From: Sphingobium sp. EM0848
GTDB lineage: Bacteria; Pseudomonadota; Alphaproteobacteria; Sphingomonadales; Sphingomonadaceae
DNA length: 64,000 nucleotides
NCBI RefSeq assembly: GCF_013375555.1
Contig: NZ_JABXWB010000001.1
Coordinates: 620,001 to 684,000 of the forward strand
Direction: 5' to 3'
The position numbers and the translations under genes were made by a program. Below the pieces are notes generated by a model, which did no database searches, was not told the DNA's origin, and worked only from the letters and a program-made list of their open reading frames with translations. This document shows, in pieces, positions 35,844-44,820 of this stretch (within the stretch, counting starts at the first letter, position 1; every line of letters begins with the position of its first letter).

Positions 35844-37013
35844 TCAAAGCGCTTCGACAATCGTCAGATTGGCCAGGCCGCCGCCTTCGCACATCGTTTG
35901 CAGGCCATATCGTTTACCACGGGCGCGTAGGGCGCAAACGAGCGTGCTCATCAACTTGGTCCCGGATGCGCCCAGCGGATGGCCGAGCGCGATGGCGCCG
36001 CCATTGACGTTCAGGCGGCCCGGATCGGCGCCGGTCGCCTTCAGCCAGGCCAGAGGGATCGGCGCAAAGGCTTCATTGACCTCGAATAGGTCGATGTCGT
36101 CGATTTTCAGGCCGGTCCGATCCAGCGCCTTGCGCGTCGCGCCGATGGGCGCTTCGAGCATGATGACGGGGTCTTCGCCGACCAGGGTCATATGATGGAC
36201 GCGCGCCAGCGGTGTCAGGCCATGATCGCGGACCGCCCGCGCGCTGGCGATCATGACGCCCGAAGCACCGTCGCAAATCTGGCTGGATGTCGCGGGCGAT
36301 ACCATGCCGCCTTCCTCGATCAGCTTGACCGACCCAATGCTGTCGAGATTGGCGTCGAATCGGATCCCTTCATCGACAATATGTTCTTTGGTGGCGCCAT
36401 CGACCTGAATCGTCACGGGCACGATTTCGCTGTCGAACCGGCGCTCATTGGTGGCCGCAATGGCCTTCAAGTGACTTTCATAGCCGAACCGGTCGAGGTC
36501 GTCGCGAGTGAAGCCATGCTTTCGCGCGATCATTTCCGCGCCCTTAAACTGGGAGAAGACGATGCCGGGATAGCGTTCCTCCATCCGGGGGCTCTTGGGT
36601 TTGCCGAACCCGTTTTCGGCGGGAAGCTTCACCGACAGGCTCATGGGCACGCGGGTCATCGATTCCACGCCTGCCGCGATGACGACGTCCATCTGGCCAG
36701 ACATGACGGTAGCTGCGGCGAAATGCAGCGCCTGCTGTGACGATCCGCACTGGCGGTCGATGCTGACGCCCGGCACTGATTCCGGCAGGCGGGATGCGAG
36801 TACGGCGTTTCGGGCCACATTGGTCGATTGTTCGCCGACCTGACCCACGCATCCCATGATCACATCCTCGACGGCGGCCGGATCGATGCCGGAACGATCC
36901 ACCAGCGCGTCGAGCACGGTCGCGGACAGATCGGCCGGATGATATCCGGACAGGGCGCCGCCCCGGCGGCCTCCCGCAGTACGGCCGACGCTGACGATAT
37001 AGGCTTCAGTCAT
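35844..37013 (-). CDS. acetyl-CoA C-acyltransferase (thiolase)
   Basis: This 389-aa thiolase has nucleophile Cys89 in DRQCGSSQQ, His345 in GHPLGASGT and Cys375 in MCEGGG. It has the size of degradative thiolases. The start is ATG 37013 with a weak AAGAAAG. It lies 38 bp after the reductase gene and 25 bp before the HSD10-like SDR, consistent with one transcript. It probably cleaves the 3-oxoacyl-CoA made by the SDR; release of propionyl-CoA is possible if the substrate is 2-methyl branched. Confidence 0.95.
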   Translation of the reverse strand: MTEAYIVSVGRTAGGRRGGALSGYHPADLSATVLDALVDRSGIDPAAVEDVIMGCVGQVGEQSTNVARNAVLASRLPESVPGVSIDRQCGSSQQALHFAAATVMSGQMDVVIAAGVESMTRVPMSLSVKLPAENGFGKPKSPRMEERYPGIVFSQFKGAEMIARKHGFTRDDLDRFGYESHLKAIAATNERRFDSEIVPVTIQVDGATKEHIVDEGIRFDANLDSIGSVKLIEEGGMVSPATSSQICDGASGVMIASARAVRDHGLTPLARVHHMTLVGEDPVIMLEAPIGATRKALDRTGLKIDDIDLFEVNEAFAPIPLAWLKATGADPGRLNVNGGAIALGHPLGASGTKLMSTLVCALRARGKRYGLQTMCEGGGLANLTIVEAL

Positions 37014-37051
37014 GAGAGATGCTTTCTTGGATCATTGCGGTGGATGAGGCG

Positions 37052-38047
37052 TCAGTTCAGGTCGATGATGCGCGCGTCGCCGATGCTGGTGGCAAGGCCG
37101 ACGCCATAGGCCGAAGAGGGAGACTGCCAGCCGGGACGGAAATCCCCGGCCAAGACCCGTCGCGCCACCTCTACGCCCGATTGCTGCGTATAGGTATATC
37201 CCGATAGCGTATCGATCAGCGAACGCGCCACCTGGCCATCGGCGCCCGTGACTTCGATCTGCACCTTGGAGCGTCCGGCATCCCTTTCTTCCAGGGAAGG
37301 ACCTTCGGGTAGGTCAGCCGGGTCGATATGATCTTGGATCGCGCCCAGTTCAAACTGGAAATATTCGGTAATGTTCGCGATGCCTGTGGACTTGTATCCG
37401 GTGATGAGATCGCCCATCGGCATGGGTATGCATGTTTCCGGGCCATCGCCGAAATCCACGGCGATCGGAGCGGGCGCTTCATGCAGTTTCACGATCTCGC
37501 CGTGGCGCCGCGCGAGCGGTCCCAGTTGGGCGATCTCGCCAGCGCTGATCGCCGAACCGCGCGAAACGCCGCCGAAATGCTTCAGGGCTATGCGCATGTG
37601 GACTGGCTGTTCGACGCGGCGCGACGTGTGCAGGCCCAGGCAATCGCTGGGAATGACATCCCACCCGACGCCGGGCATCAGCATCACGCCGGCGGCTTCC
37701 GCCCGGGCGGACATCGATTCGGCCAGGGCATAAACGCCGAATTCGCCGGTGATGTCGAGATAGTGGGTTTTGGTCGAAATGCAGCCGTCCAGCATCTGCA
37801 AAGCGGTCTTGCTGAAGGGACCGGCGGCGTGGATCACAACGTCGACATCGACCAGAGCCTGATGCACGGCCTCCCAACTATCGAGGGAAAAGTTGACGCC
37901 CTTCACCCCGAAGCGTTCGGCGGCGGCGTCGACTTTGCTCCGGTTTCTTCCGGCGACCACGAAGGGAATGCCCAGTTCCGCGCATCGCTCACTCAACAGA
38001 TTGCCCGTATATCCGGTCGCGCCATAGATCATCAGTCGCGCTGACAT
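37052..38047 (-). CDS. saccharopine dehydrogenase-like NAD(P)-binding protein (trans-acting enoyl reductase type)
   Basis: This 331-aa protein has an N-terminal Rossmann motif GATGYTG (9-15) with VAGRNRSKV, the HAAGPF segment near residue 70-75 and GVGWDVIPSDCLG in the middle. These are the marks of saccharopine-dehydrogenase-like reductases such as the trans-acting enoyl reductases of mycobacterial lipid synthesis. The start is ATG 38047 with AAGGAAG upstream; the reading to 38137 is not supported. It is the first gene of the minus operon ending at 32631. It is shorter than the 400-aa mycobacterial enzymes. Reduction of a CoA-bound double bond is plausible but unproven. Confidence 0.85.
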   Translation of the reverse strand: MSARLMIYGATGYTGNLLSERCAELGIPFVVAGRNRSKVDAAAERFGVKGVNFSLDSWEAVHQALVDVDVVIHAAGPFSKTALQMLDGCISTKTHYLDITGEFGVYALAESMSARAEAAGVMLMPGVGWDVIPSDCLGLHTSRRVEQPVHMRIALKHFGGVSRGSAISAGEIAQLGPLARRHGEIVKLHEAPAPIAVDFGDGPETCIPMPMGDLITGYKSTGIANITEYFQFELGAIQDHIDPADLPEGPSLEERDAGRSKVQIEVTGADGQVARSLIDTLSGYTYTQQSGVEVARRVLAGDFRPGWQSPSSAYGVGLATSIGDARIIDLN

Positions 38048-38129
38048 CGCAGTCTTCCTTATGCGTTTTTGAGTCTGTGCCGGGCCATCAATCACTAACA
38101 TCCGCCATGCGCAACCTTGGTCGCGCAGG

Positions 38130-38145
38130 CATCGCATATGTGTCG
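38130..38145. promoter_or_regulatory. weak match to the shared inverted repeat
   Basis: CATCGCATATGTGTCG shares the CATC start and CATATGTG centre with other copies but has three arm mismatches. It lies about 85 bp upstream of the reductase-thiolase-SDR-ACAD operon. Confidence 0.3.
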
Positions 38146-38168
38146 GATTGGTGGGGAGTGGACCAACC

Positions 38169-38200
38169 GGATGGAGCGCCGGGACGATGGCGCTCCATCC
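38169..38200 (-). terminator. hairpin after the LLM monooxygenase gene
   Basis: GGATGGAGCGCC and GGCGCTCCATCC form a 12-bp perfect stem with an 8-nt loop, 9 bp after the stop of the minus-strand gene at 38210. It probably ends the Lrp-Lrp-monooxygenase transcript. Confidence 0.7.
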
Positions 38201-38209
38201 TTCGCGGCC

Positions 38210-39550
38210 TTAGCCTACGGCTCTGTCCTTCGGCCGATCTTGGGCATGGAGCGGGTTGGCTTCCGCATATTTGTCTGCGGCGCCGCCCTTTTCGAACAGG
38301 CTCTGGGAAGAAAGCGCCATCTGCTCTTCTTCGTTTTTCTGCTCGCCCTGCACCTCATAGAAGCGCTTGCCGAACGCCTTCGTGACCGGGATTTCATGGT
38401 CCGCCATCGGCGCTCGGGCCTGCTTGCGGGCAAGCGCAGCCTCGATATAGGGTGCGAGTTCGGCCTGTTTCTTCGCGTCACGCGCATCTGCCTCCGCCGC
38501 GAATTCCGGCATGACGTCCTGCGCGAAAAGTTCCATGCTTTCCGTGATATGCTCGTTGGAAAGGCGACCGCTCTGTTGCAGGAAGATCACCTGATCGACG
38601 CCGATTTCCTGAAGCTTGCGGACATGATCCCGCAGGTCTTCGGGCGTGCCGATGCCATAGGTGTCGGCATCCTTCGGCAGTTTTTCCAGTTCTTCGTTGA
38701 AGCGGCCGGCAATGTCCGACCGGCCCGGCTTATGTTCGCCGAAGATATAATAATGACCGCTCGAAAAGCCGAAGAAGCGGAAATGGTCGAGCCCGCGCCG
38801 CACCGCTTCCTCGCGATCCTTGTGGATCGAGAAGGCGGAAACCAGCGCGATGTTCGCGTTGACGGTATGGCCGATCGGCACGCACTCCGTCCTGATCGTC
38901 TCATAATAGAGGTCGACCCACTTCTTGGCTTCCTCGTAACTGACGAAAGCGAAGGTCAGGGCGCCCATGCCCATTTTGGCCGCACGCACGATGGAATCCT
39001 TGTTCGAACAGGCGAGCCAAAGCGGCGGATGCGGCTTCTGAACGGGCTTCGGCACGACATTGCGTGCCGGCATCGAGAAGAATTCACCCTGATATCCCGG
39101 ATAGGGGGTCATGGCCATCATGTTGGCCATTTCCGCCGTGCCCTCGCGCCAGGCTTCGCGCTTGTCGTCCGGCTTGATGTTGAACCCTTCCAGCTCGATC
39201 GCGGATGCCGATTCCCCGGTTCCCAGTTCCAGGCGGCCGTTGGAGATCAGATCGAGCGTCGCGCTGCGCTCTGCGACGCGGGCGGGATGGTTGTAGGCCG
39301 GCAGGGTCAGAACGACCGCATGGCCCAGTCGAATGCGTTTGGTGTTGCGCGCAGCGGCGGCCAGGAAGACTTCGGGCGCCGAAGAATGCGCATATTCCTC
39401 CAGGAAATGATGTTCGTTCGCCCAAGCGTAGTCGAAGCCGAGACGGTCTGCCAGTTCAACCTGAGCCAGCGAGTTTTCGAACAGCTTTCGTTCGTCATCC
39501 TCGCTCCAGGGGCGAGGAAGTTGCTGCTCATAAATCAATCCGAACCGCAT
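38210..39550 (-). CDS. LLM class flavin-dependent monooxygenase
   Basis: This 446-aa bacterial-luciferase-like TIM-barrel protein begins MRFGLIYEQQLPRPW and has ANEHHFLEEYAHSSAPEV (49-66) and the LISNGRLELGTGES block. Such enzymes use reduced FMN/F420 and O2 for hydroxylation or Baeyer-Villiger reactions. The C-terminal part beyond about residue 350 is longer than usual and ends in a low-complexity, charged tail. The start is ATG 39550 with GAGAAGG; it overlaps the stop of the upstream Lrp gene by 23 bases. A flavin reductase at 61936 could supply FMNH2. The substrate is unknown; it is a candidate ring-opening or hydroxylation enzyme of this island. Confidence 0.92.
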   Translation of the reverse strand: MRFGLIYEQQLPRPWSEDDERKLFENSLAQVELADRLGFDYAWANEHHFLEEYAHSSAPEVFLAAAARNTKRIRLGHAVVLTLPAYNHPARVAERSATLDLISNGRLELGTGESASAIELEGFNIKPDDKREAWREGTAEMANMMAMTPYPGYQGEFFSMPARNVVPKPVQKPHPPLWLACSNKDSIVRAAKMGMGALTFAFVSYEEAKKWVDLYYETIRTECVPIGHTVNANIALVSAFSIHKDREEAVRRGLDHFRFFGFSSGHYYIFGEHKPGRSDIAGRFNEELEKLPKDADTYGIGTPEDLRDHVRKLQEIGVDQVIFLQQSGRLSNEHITESMELFAQDVMPEFAAEADARDAKKQAELAPYIEAALARKQARAPMADHEIPVTKAFGKRFYEVQGEQKNEEEQMALSSQSLFEKGGAADKYAEANPLHAQDRPKDRAVG

Positions 39551-40112
39551 TTGCCTTCTCCATATCATTAATGTTTTCAATTTTTTCCATCACTGTGTCC
39601 TCACGCCATTTCACGAAGAAATCGCCGGGAAGATCCAGGGATTGGAAATCGTCAACTACCCCGGTGATCAAGGAACGATCCGGGTCGTATTTGTAGACTT
39701 TGCGAACACGATCAAATTCGTATCGCAAGATATCGGGATTATTCGCGAACCAGGATTCGATGAACAATTCAGCGAAGTCCTCGTCAGGCGCCGCCATGGC
39801 GATGAGCGCATTATATTCACCCGTCGTCTTTGAAATATAAGCGACAGGGGGTAGGATGCGCAGCCGCCTGGCCAGTGCCTCAAGTCTTGTCGGCCGTATC
39901 GCGGCCCGGATGAGATATGTCACCTCGATGCCCAGCATCGCGGCGTTCACCACGGCGCGAAAACGGATCACCCGCGCATCGAGCAACCTTTTCACCCGTT
40001 GCCGGACGGCAGCCTCGGACAGGCCGACTTCCCGCGCAATCTCGCTATTGGATGCACGCCCGTTGCGACGCAGACAGGCGACGATGCGTTGGTTCAACCG
40101 ATCGTCGATCAT
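39528..40112 (-). CDS. Lrp/AsnC family transcriptional regulator with C-terminal extension
   Basis: This 194-aa protein has an N-terminal HTH (SNSEIAREVGLSEAAVRQRVKRL, about 21-43) and a RAM-type ligand-binding/oligomerisation domain. Some 40 extra C-terminal residues (DDFQSLDLPGDFFVKW...) are not seen in standard 150-160-aa members. The start at 40112 overlaps the stop of the upstream Lrp gene by ATGA, and its own stop overlaps the monooxygenase start. The two Lrp proteins are probably made in fixed ratio and may form hetero-oligomers. They may control the monooxygenase and neighbouring genes in response to a catabolite. Confidence 0.9.
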   Translation of the reverse strand: MIDDRLNQRIVACLRRNGRASNSEIAREVGLSEAAVRQRVKRLLDARVIRFRAVVNAAMLGIEVTYLIRAAIRPTRLEALARRLRILPPVAYISKTTGEYNALIAMAAPDEDFAELFIESWFANNPDILRYEFDRVRKVYKYDPDRSLITGVVDDFQSLDLPGDFFVKWREDTVMEKIENINDMEKANAVRIDL

Positions 40113-40564
40113 GACAATAGCCCGTAGGTCGTCGAATATTTATAGATGTCGCCCGCGATCTGGGCAGAAACGAAACAGATATGCGGACTGGACTCCTCCA
40201 CCCGGCGCACGATTGCGTAGAAATCATCTACGTCGCGCGCAAAAAAGATCAGGGTCAGGACACCGGGCGTCACGGAACCGAACACGATATCAATCTCTGG
40301 TAACCGGCATATTGCCTCGGCAGCAGCATCTACTTCTTCGATGTCCGTTTCCACGCGCGCAAACGCCTGAATCTGAAACCCTTCAGCCCGGGCATCACGC
40401 TCGACAGTCAGTCGCAGGGTGTTTTCGGCCGTTAGCCTGTTGATTCGCGCTGCCACCGCAGACTCTGACAGTCCGACGCGTCGAGCAATGGCCGCGTTGG
40501 GAATGCGCGGCTCAGCCACCAATGTCTGAACGATCGCCTGATCGAGACTATCCAGCTTCACTTG
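40109..40564 (-). CDS. Lrp/AsnC family transcriptional regulator
   Basis: This 151-aa regulator has the HTH segment PNAAIARRVGLSESAVAARINRL and a C-terminal RAM domain. I prefer GTG 40564 (KLDSLDQAIV follows) because GAGAGGA lies upstream and the protein then aligns with its downstream paralogue and with the usual family length. ATG 40627 or 40621 would add a weakly supported leader of about 20 residues. It is first in the Lrp-Lrp-monooxygenase operon. Upstream is a 374-bp non-coding stretch with an exact copy of the shared repeat. Confidence 0.88.
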   Translation of the reverse strand, partial: QVKLDSLDQAIVQTLVAEPRIPNAAIARRVGLSESAVAARINRLTAENTLRLTVERDARAEGFQIQAFARVETDIEEVDAAAEAICRLPEIDIVFGSVTPGVLTLIFFARDVDDFYAIVRRVEESSPHICFVSAQIAGDIYKYSTTYGLLS

Positions 40565-40766
40565 GTCATCCTCTCGCGAACTGCGGCGCGCTTCTGTGGC
40601 ATCCGCTAACGTTCTGATCATGATCATACGCCCAAAATCAGCGAAGGAACAGAAGATATCGTTGTAAAATACGCATAGAGGATTCGGAATCTGTTGTGAA
40701 AAAGCAACCGAATGACGGAAATCCGGGGATTTTTGGCTGTGGCGCATGGAGCAAGCGCTTTTCATC

Positions 40767-40782
40767 CATCACATATTTGATG
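40767..40782. promoter_or_regulatory. putative operator, CATYA-N6-TRATG (exact)
   Basis: CATCACATATTTGATG has exact CATCA/TGATG arms and a nearly palindromic AT-rich centre. It lies about 200 bp upstream of the first Lrp gene. Confidence 0.6.
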
Positions 40783-40871
40783 CATGGGCGGGCAGGCCCG
40801 ACGATGCGTCGAAAAGCACATTCCCAAGGCGCAGTCTGATGGTTGGCATGATGACAAAGGCGACAGCGAAT

Positions 40872-40903
40872 GGGGCGGAGAATGAAACATCATTCTCCGC
40901 CCC
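40872..40903 (-). terminator. 14-bp hairpin after the CoA ligase gene
   Basis: GGGGCGGAGAATGA and its complement flank a 4-nt AACA loop, 35 bp beyond the stop of the minus-strand ligase. It is a strong stem without a long U-tract and a likely transcription end of the long minus operon. Confidence 0.7.
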
Positions 40904-40938
40904 AAATTTCGACAGGCTTGGAAATATTGTGGGTCAGT

Positions 40939-42624
40939 TCAGTTTATACGTCTTGCCGCACCTTCCCAATAGGGCTCCCTTATTTTCCGGCGCAGGATCT
41001 TGCCGGATGGGTTTTTGGGGATTTCATCGACGAAATCGACCGATCGGGGGCATTTGAATTTCGCGATTTTCTCACGCGCATAGGCAATGATGCCTTCGGC
41101 TGTCGGACTGCTGCCGGGACGCGCAACGACAACGGCTTTGACTGTCTCTCCCCATTTATCGTCCGGGATGCCGATCACGGCCACTTCGGCCACGTCGGGA
41201 TGGCCGTAGATGGCGTTTTCAACCTCGGCCGGGTAGATATTTTCTCCTCCGGATACGATCATGTCCTTGATCCGGTCATGCAGGTACAGATAGCCGTCAG
41301 TGTCGAGATAGCCGGCGTCGCCAGTCCGCAGCCAGCCATTGCCGACGAACAGGTCGGCAGTGGCGTCCGGACGGTTCCAATAGCCCTGCGTCGCGAAGCT
41401 GCCGCGACAGACGATTTCACCAACCTCGTCAAACGGAAGGAATTGGCCGTCTTCGCCTATGATGGCAATTTCCGCGCCGGGCATGGGAATGCCAGCCGAC
41501 CGCATCTTGCGATTGCCGGACGGATCATGGTCATAGGGCGGCAGATGGGTCACGCCGCCGGCGGTTTCAGTCAGGCCGTAGGACTGGATGAAGCCGCATC
41601 CAAAAGCGTCCATGCTTTCGCGCAGCAGGTCGAGCGGAATGGGCGAGGAGGAATAGAGAATGTAACGCAGGCGGGAAAAATTGACCTTCTTTATCCGTGG
41701 ATCGCGAATGATGATCTGCATGGCCGATGGGACAAGGAAAATCTTGGAAACGACATGCTGTTCCATCTGGCTCAATATGGCGTCGGGCGAAAATTCGCGC
41801 GCGATCACATTTTTCGCGCCCGCATAAAGGCCGATGATGCCCCAGCCCGAACCGCCGATATGCCCCACTGGCGTCGCCACCAGGCAGACGTCATCCGCAG
41901 TCCAGTCGAACCATGGCCGTCCGGACAGGATCTGCGCGCGCCGGATGCCTAGGACATTTTCATGGGTGATGAGCACGCCCTTGGGAAAGCCGGTCGTTCC
42001 GGATGTGTAGAGTTGAAGGAAGACGTCATCCGGCCCGATGACCATGTCGGGATCGGAATCGTCTGCGGCATCGCGCCATGCCGGGAAGGCGGGATGCCCG
42101 CCATCGGCCCGTTCCATGGCTATGAGCTGGCGATCCCCCGTCGCCTCCAGCACTGTGGAGAGCGTTTCCGGCCCCGAAAACACCAGCAGCGATCCCGAAT
42201 CCTCGATGATGAAGCGGATTTCCTCGCTGGCCAGGCGCCAGTTGATGGAAACCAGAACGACGCCGGCCTTGGCCGCCCCGAACATCAATTCGAAATAGAG
42301 GTCGCTGTTCTTGCCGACATAGGCGATGCGGTCCCCCTTGCCGAGGCCATGGGCCAGCAGGGCGTTCGCGACGCGGTTGGTGGAAAGGTCGAATTCCCCG
42401 TAGCTTTGCGTTCGCCCCTCGAACAGCAGCGCTTCCTTGTCACGCCGCTGTTTCGCATGATGCCGGGCAATGTCGGGCAATGTCCGCATGGCGGCGAGGT
42501 CGTGATGCAGATCAGGGGAAAGCGGTGGTTCGGCGGCGCCGCTATAGGCGGCATGATCCGGCAGATCGGCGGGCCTTGGTAGAAAATTCGTCGCCGCTTC
42601 AGCTGTGTCGGAATCCATCTTCAT
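40939..42624 (-). CDS. AMP-dependent acyl-CoA synthetase/ligase
   Basis: This 561-aa ANL enzyme activates a carboxylic acid as its CoA thioester. The phosphate loop is YTSGTTGFPKG, the A5 motif YGLTETAGG, the hinge DRIKDMIVSGGENIYP, and the C-terminal catalytic Lys is in NPSGKILRRKIRE. It is similar to the medium/long-chain FadD3/FadD13-like class. The start is ATG 42624 with AAGGA upstream; ATG 42618 and 42642 are alternatives. It lies 34 bp downstream of the GMC oxidase gene and is last in the long minus cluster. It is the probable entry enzyme for the substrate side chain or ring fragment. Confidence 0.94.
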   Translation of the reverse strand: MKMDSDTAEAATNFLPRPADLPDHAAYSGAAEPPLSPDLHHDLAAMRTLPDIARHHAKQRRDKEALLFEGRTQSYGEFDLSTNRVANALLAHGLGKGDRIAYVGKNSDLYFELMFGAAKAGVVLVSINWRLASEEIRFIIEDSGSLLVFSGPETLSTVLEATGDRQLIAMERADGGHPAFPAWRDAADDSDPDMVIGPDDVFLQLYTSGTTGFPKGVLITHENVLGIRRAQILSGRPWFDWTADDVCLVATPVGHIGGSGWGIIGLYAGAKNVIAREFSPDAILSQMEQHVVSKIFLVPSAMQIIIRDPRIKKVNFSRLRYILYSSSPIPLDLLRESMDAFGCGFIQSYGLTETAGGVTHLPPYDHDPSGNRKMRSAGIPMPGAEIAIIGEDGQFLPFDEVGEIVCRGSFATQGYWNRPDATADLFVGNGWLRTGDAGYLDTDGYLYLHDRIKDMIVSGGENIYPAEVENAIYGHPDVAEVAVIGIPDDKWGETVKAVVVARPGSSPTAEGIIAYAREKIAKFKCPRSVDFVDEIPKNPSGKILRRKIREPYWEGAARRIN

Positions 42625-42658
42625 ATTTCCTTGTCCTGCCATACGCCGCCCTGATCGA

Positions 42659-44320
42659 TCATGCGGCCTGTATGCCGACGCCGGTCCGGCCAAGAATGAT
42701 GTCGGCGGCCTTTTCCGCGATCATGACGACCGGCGCATTGGTATTGCCCGACACGAGTCGCGGCATGACGGACGCGTCGACGACACGAAGGCCATCGATA
42801 CCCCGAACGCGCAATTGCGGATCGACCACGGCCAGATCGTCCCTTCCCATCTTGCAGGTTCCCACGGGATGAAAGATGGTCGTTCCGGCCGTTCGCGCAT
42901 AATCCAGCAGTTGTTCATCGCTGGCTACCGCGGGGCCGGGCACGATTTCATGATCGATATGAGGGGCAAGCGCGGGCTGCTCCACGATCTTCCGGGTCCA
43001 TTTCAGGCCAGCGACAGTCACGGCGCGATCCGTCTCGCTCGTCAGATAGTGGGGTTGGATGGACGGGTGCTGTGCCGGGTCCGACGATTTGAGGTGGATC
43101 GAGCCCCGGCTTTCGGGGCGAAGCTGGCAAACGCCGAATGTCAGGCCGGGCACCTTGTCCAGTGTCATGCGGCCTGTTTTCGCCATCGCTTCATAATCGG
43201 TTGAGGCGGGATGGATATGAAATTGCAGGTCCGGGCTGTCGAGGTCGGGGCTGGACTTGCAGAAGGCGGCGACATGGGATGGGACGTGGGACAGCAGGCC
43301 CCGCCGGGAAACCAGATACTTGCCCACTTCCCAGAAAAACCGGGCGCCATGCGCGGATCTGTTGAATGAATAAGTACTGTTTTTCAATCGATAGCGGGAT
43401 GCAACCACGAAATGGTCCTGAAGATTTTCACCCACCCCGGGAAGGTCGGCGACAACCGAAATATCGAGCTCGCGCAACCGTGCCGCGTTTCCTACGCCCG
43501 ACAGTTCGAGCAGTTGCGGGGAATTGATCGCGCCGCCGCACAGAATGACCTCCCGCCCGGCGTGGACGCGGTGCGTTACGTTCCCCTTGCGATAATCGAT
43601 GCCTGTGGCGCGCTTGCCCTTGAAAACTATGCGGCTGGCCAGGGCCGACGTCACGACCTTCAGATTGGAGCGGCGCATTGCCGGGTGCAGATAGGCAACG
43701 GCGGTAGAGCAGCGGCGCCCCTTGCGCGTGGTCGCCTGATAGGGGCTGACGCCATGCTGGTCCCAGCCGTTGATGTCCGTGGAAATGGGCATGCCGGCCT
43801 GCACGCACGCCTCCATCACCGCGTCAGAGGTGGGATTGTCGGCGCGGATGTCGCTGACGGTCAGCGGCCCGCCCACGCCATGCAGATCGGACTCGCCCCG
43901 CTCCTGGTCCTGCGACCGGCGGAAATAGGGCAGCACGTCGGACCATCCCCATCCTTCGCATCCCAATTGGCGCCAGACATCGTAATCCTCGGCCTGCCCA
44001 CGCACATAGAGCAATCCGTTGATGGAGGAGGACCCCCCCAGAACCTTGCCCCTGGGCCAGAAATGCGACCGGCCTTTCGTCTCTGGATCGGGTTCGGTCA
44101 TGTACATCCAGTTCACGACCGGATCGAGCATCGCCCGCGCAAAGCCTACCGGAATGTGGAGCATCAGTTTGTTGCGGAAGGTTGCGAGGTCCCGAAAAGG
44201 CCTGTCGTCGCCGCCTGCTTCGAGCAGAAGCACGGTCGACCGGCCGTCTGCCGACAGACGATCCGCAAGCACACAACCCGCCGAACCGGCGCCGACAATG
44301 ATGTAATCGAAAGTTTCCAT
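42659..44320 (-). CDS. GMC family FAD-dependent oxidoreductase (choline dehydrogenase-like)
   Basis: This 553-aa flavoprotein has the dinucleotide motif GAGSAG (10-15), LLLEAGG, and GMC signature WPRGKVLGGSSSINGLLYVRG. The active-site His484 is in IFHPVGTCKMG, with Asn528 in SGNTNAP at the second catalytic position. The start is ATG 44320 after GAAGGAATATAAAG. Family members oxidise primary or secondary alcohols with a quinone or O2 acceptor. Its position beside the CoA ligase suggests oxidation of a terminal alcohol to aldehyde/acid before CoA activation; the partial aldehyde dehydrogenase at the window start could act next. Confidence 0.94.
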   Translation of the reverse strand: METFDYIIVGAGSAGCVLADRLSADGRSTVLLLEAGGDDRPFRDLATFRNKLMLHIPVGFARAMLDPVVNWMYMTEPDPETKGRSHFWPRGKVLGGSSSINGLLYVRGQAEDYDVWRQLGCEGWGWSDVLPYFRRSQDQERGESDLHGVGGPLTVSDIRADNPTSDAVMEACVQAGMPISTDINGWDQHGVSPYQATTRKGRRCSTAVAYLHPAMRRSNLKVVTSALASRIVFKGKRATGIDYRKGNVTHRVHAGREVILCGGAINSPQLLELSGVGNAARLRELDISVVADLPGVGENLQDHFVVASRYRLKNSTYSFNRSAHGARFFWEVGKYLVSRRGLLSHVPSHVAAFCKSSPDLDSPDLQFHIHPASTDYEAMAKTGRMTLDKVPGLTFGVCQLRPESRGSIHLKSSDPAQHPSIQPHYLTSETDRAVTVAGLKWTRKIVEQPALAPHIDHEIVPGPAVASDEQLLDYARTAGTTIFHPVGTCKMGRDDLAVVDPQLRVRGIDGLRVVDASVMPRLVSGNTNAPVVMIAEKAADIILGRTGVGIQAA

Positions 44321-44427
44321 CTTTATATTCCTTCGCCCTGAAAGGATCGACTGCCAAAGGCCAAGTCAACGGAAAGTGTTGGTCGTGACACAGCCAGCAA
44401 GGATGTGATGCCTTGCCGTCATTGCGT

Positions 44428-44715
44428 TCATCCGTTGATGGCCTGAAACCAGCCTGCGGCCGGCGGCGTGTCGAGGCAGGCGACAAGGGCCTTGAGCGCA
44501 TCGCGGGGCATTTGCGCGGATGCGGCTTCATGGGCGGCTCGATCGGCCCACCGTTCGATGAACAACACGGACCGGGGATCGTCGATATCGCCCATGGCCT
44601 CTGCGCCGGCGCATCCCGGCAGGTCGCGCACGACGTCCACCAACCGCTTCAGCACGTCACGTACCTCTGCCTCCCGTCCATCAGCAACGGTCATGCGATA
44701 GACCCGCAAGATCAT
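44428..44715 (-). CDS. antibiotic biosynthesis monooxygenase (ABM) domain protein
   Basis: This 95-aa dimeric alpha/beta-barrel-type protein begins MILRVYRMTVADGREAEV and includes VLFIERWADRAAHEAAS, the typical ABM pattern. The start is ATG 44715 with AGGAGAGG nearby. It lies between the aldolase-type thiolase (105-bp gap) and the GMC oxidase (107-bp gap). ABM proteins include cofactor-free oxygenases but many have no known reaction. A role in oxidation or tautomerisation of an enol intermediate is possible. Confidence 0.85.
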   Translation of the reverse strand: MILRVYRMTVADGREAEVRDVLKRLVDVVRDLPGCAGAEAMGDIDDPRSVLFIERWADRAAHEAASAQMPRDALKALVACLDTPPAAGWFQAING

Positions 44716-44820
44716 GTCCGCCTCTCCTTTTCAGCTTCTATCGGCGGGTTCCGACCCACTCCGATTGTTATATGTTTTCGATCTTCCGGGACCGGCCGTT
44801 TCAGCCCGCCCCGGAATGCG

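Larger units (their letters stand above)
40565..40938. other. 374-bp non-coding region
   Basis: No convincing gene is seen. It holds the promoter area of the Lrp-Lrp-monooxygenase operon, the exact inverted repeat at 40767-40782 and the 14-bp hairpin at 40872-40903 downstream of the CoA ligase. If the upstream ATG of the Lrp gene is used, the region begins at 40628. Confidence 0.7.
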
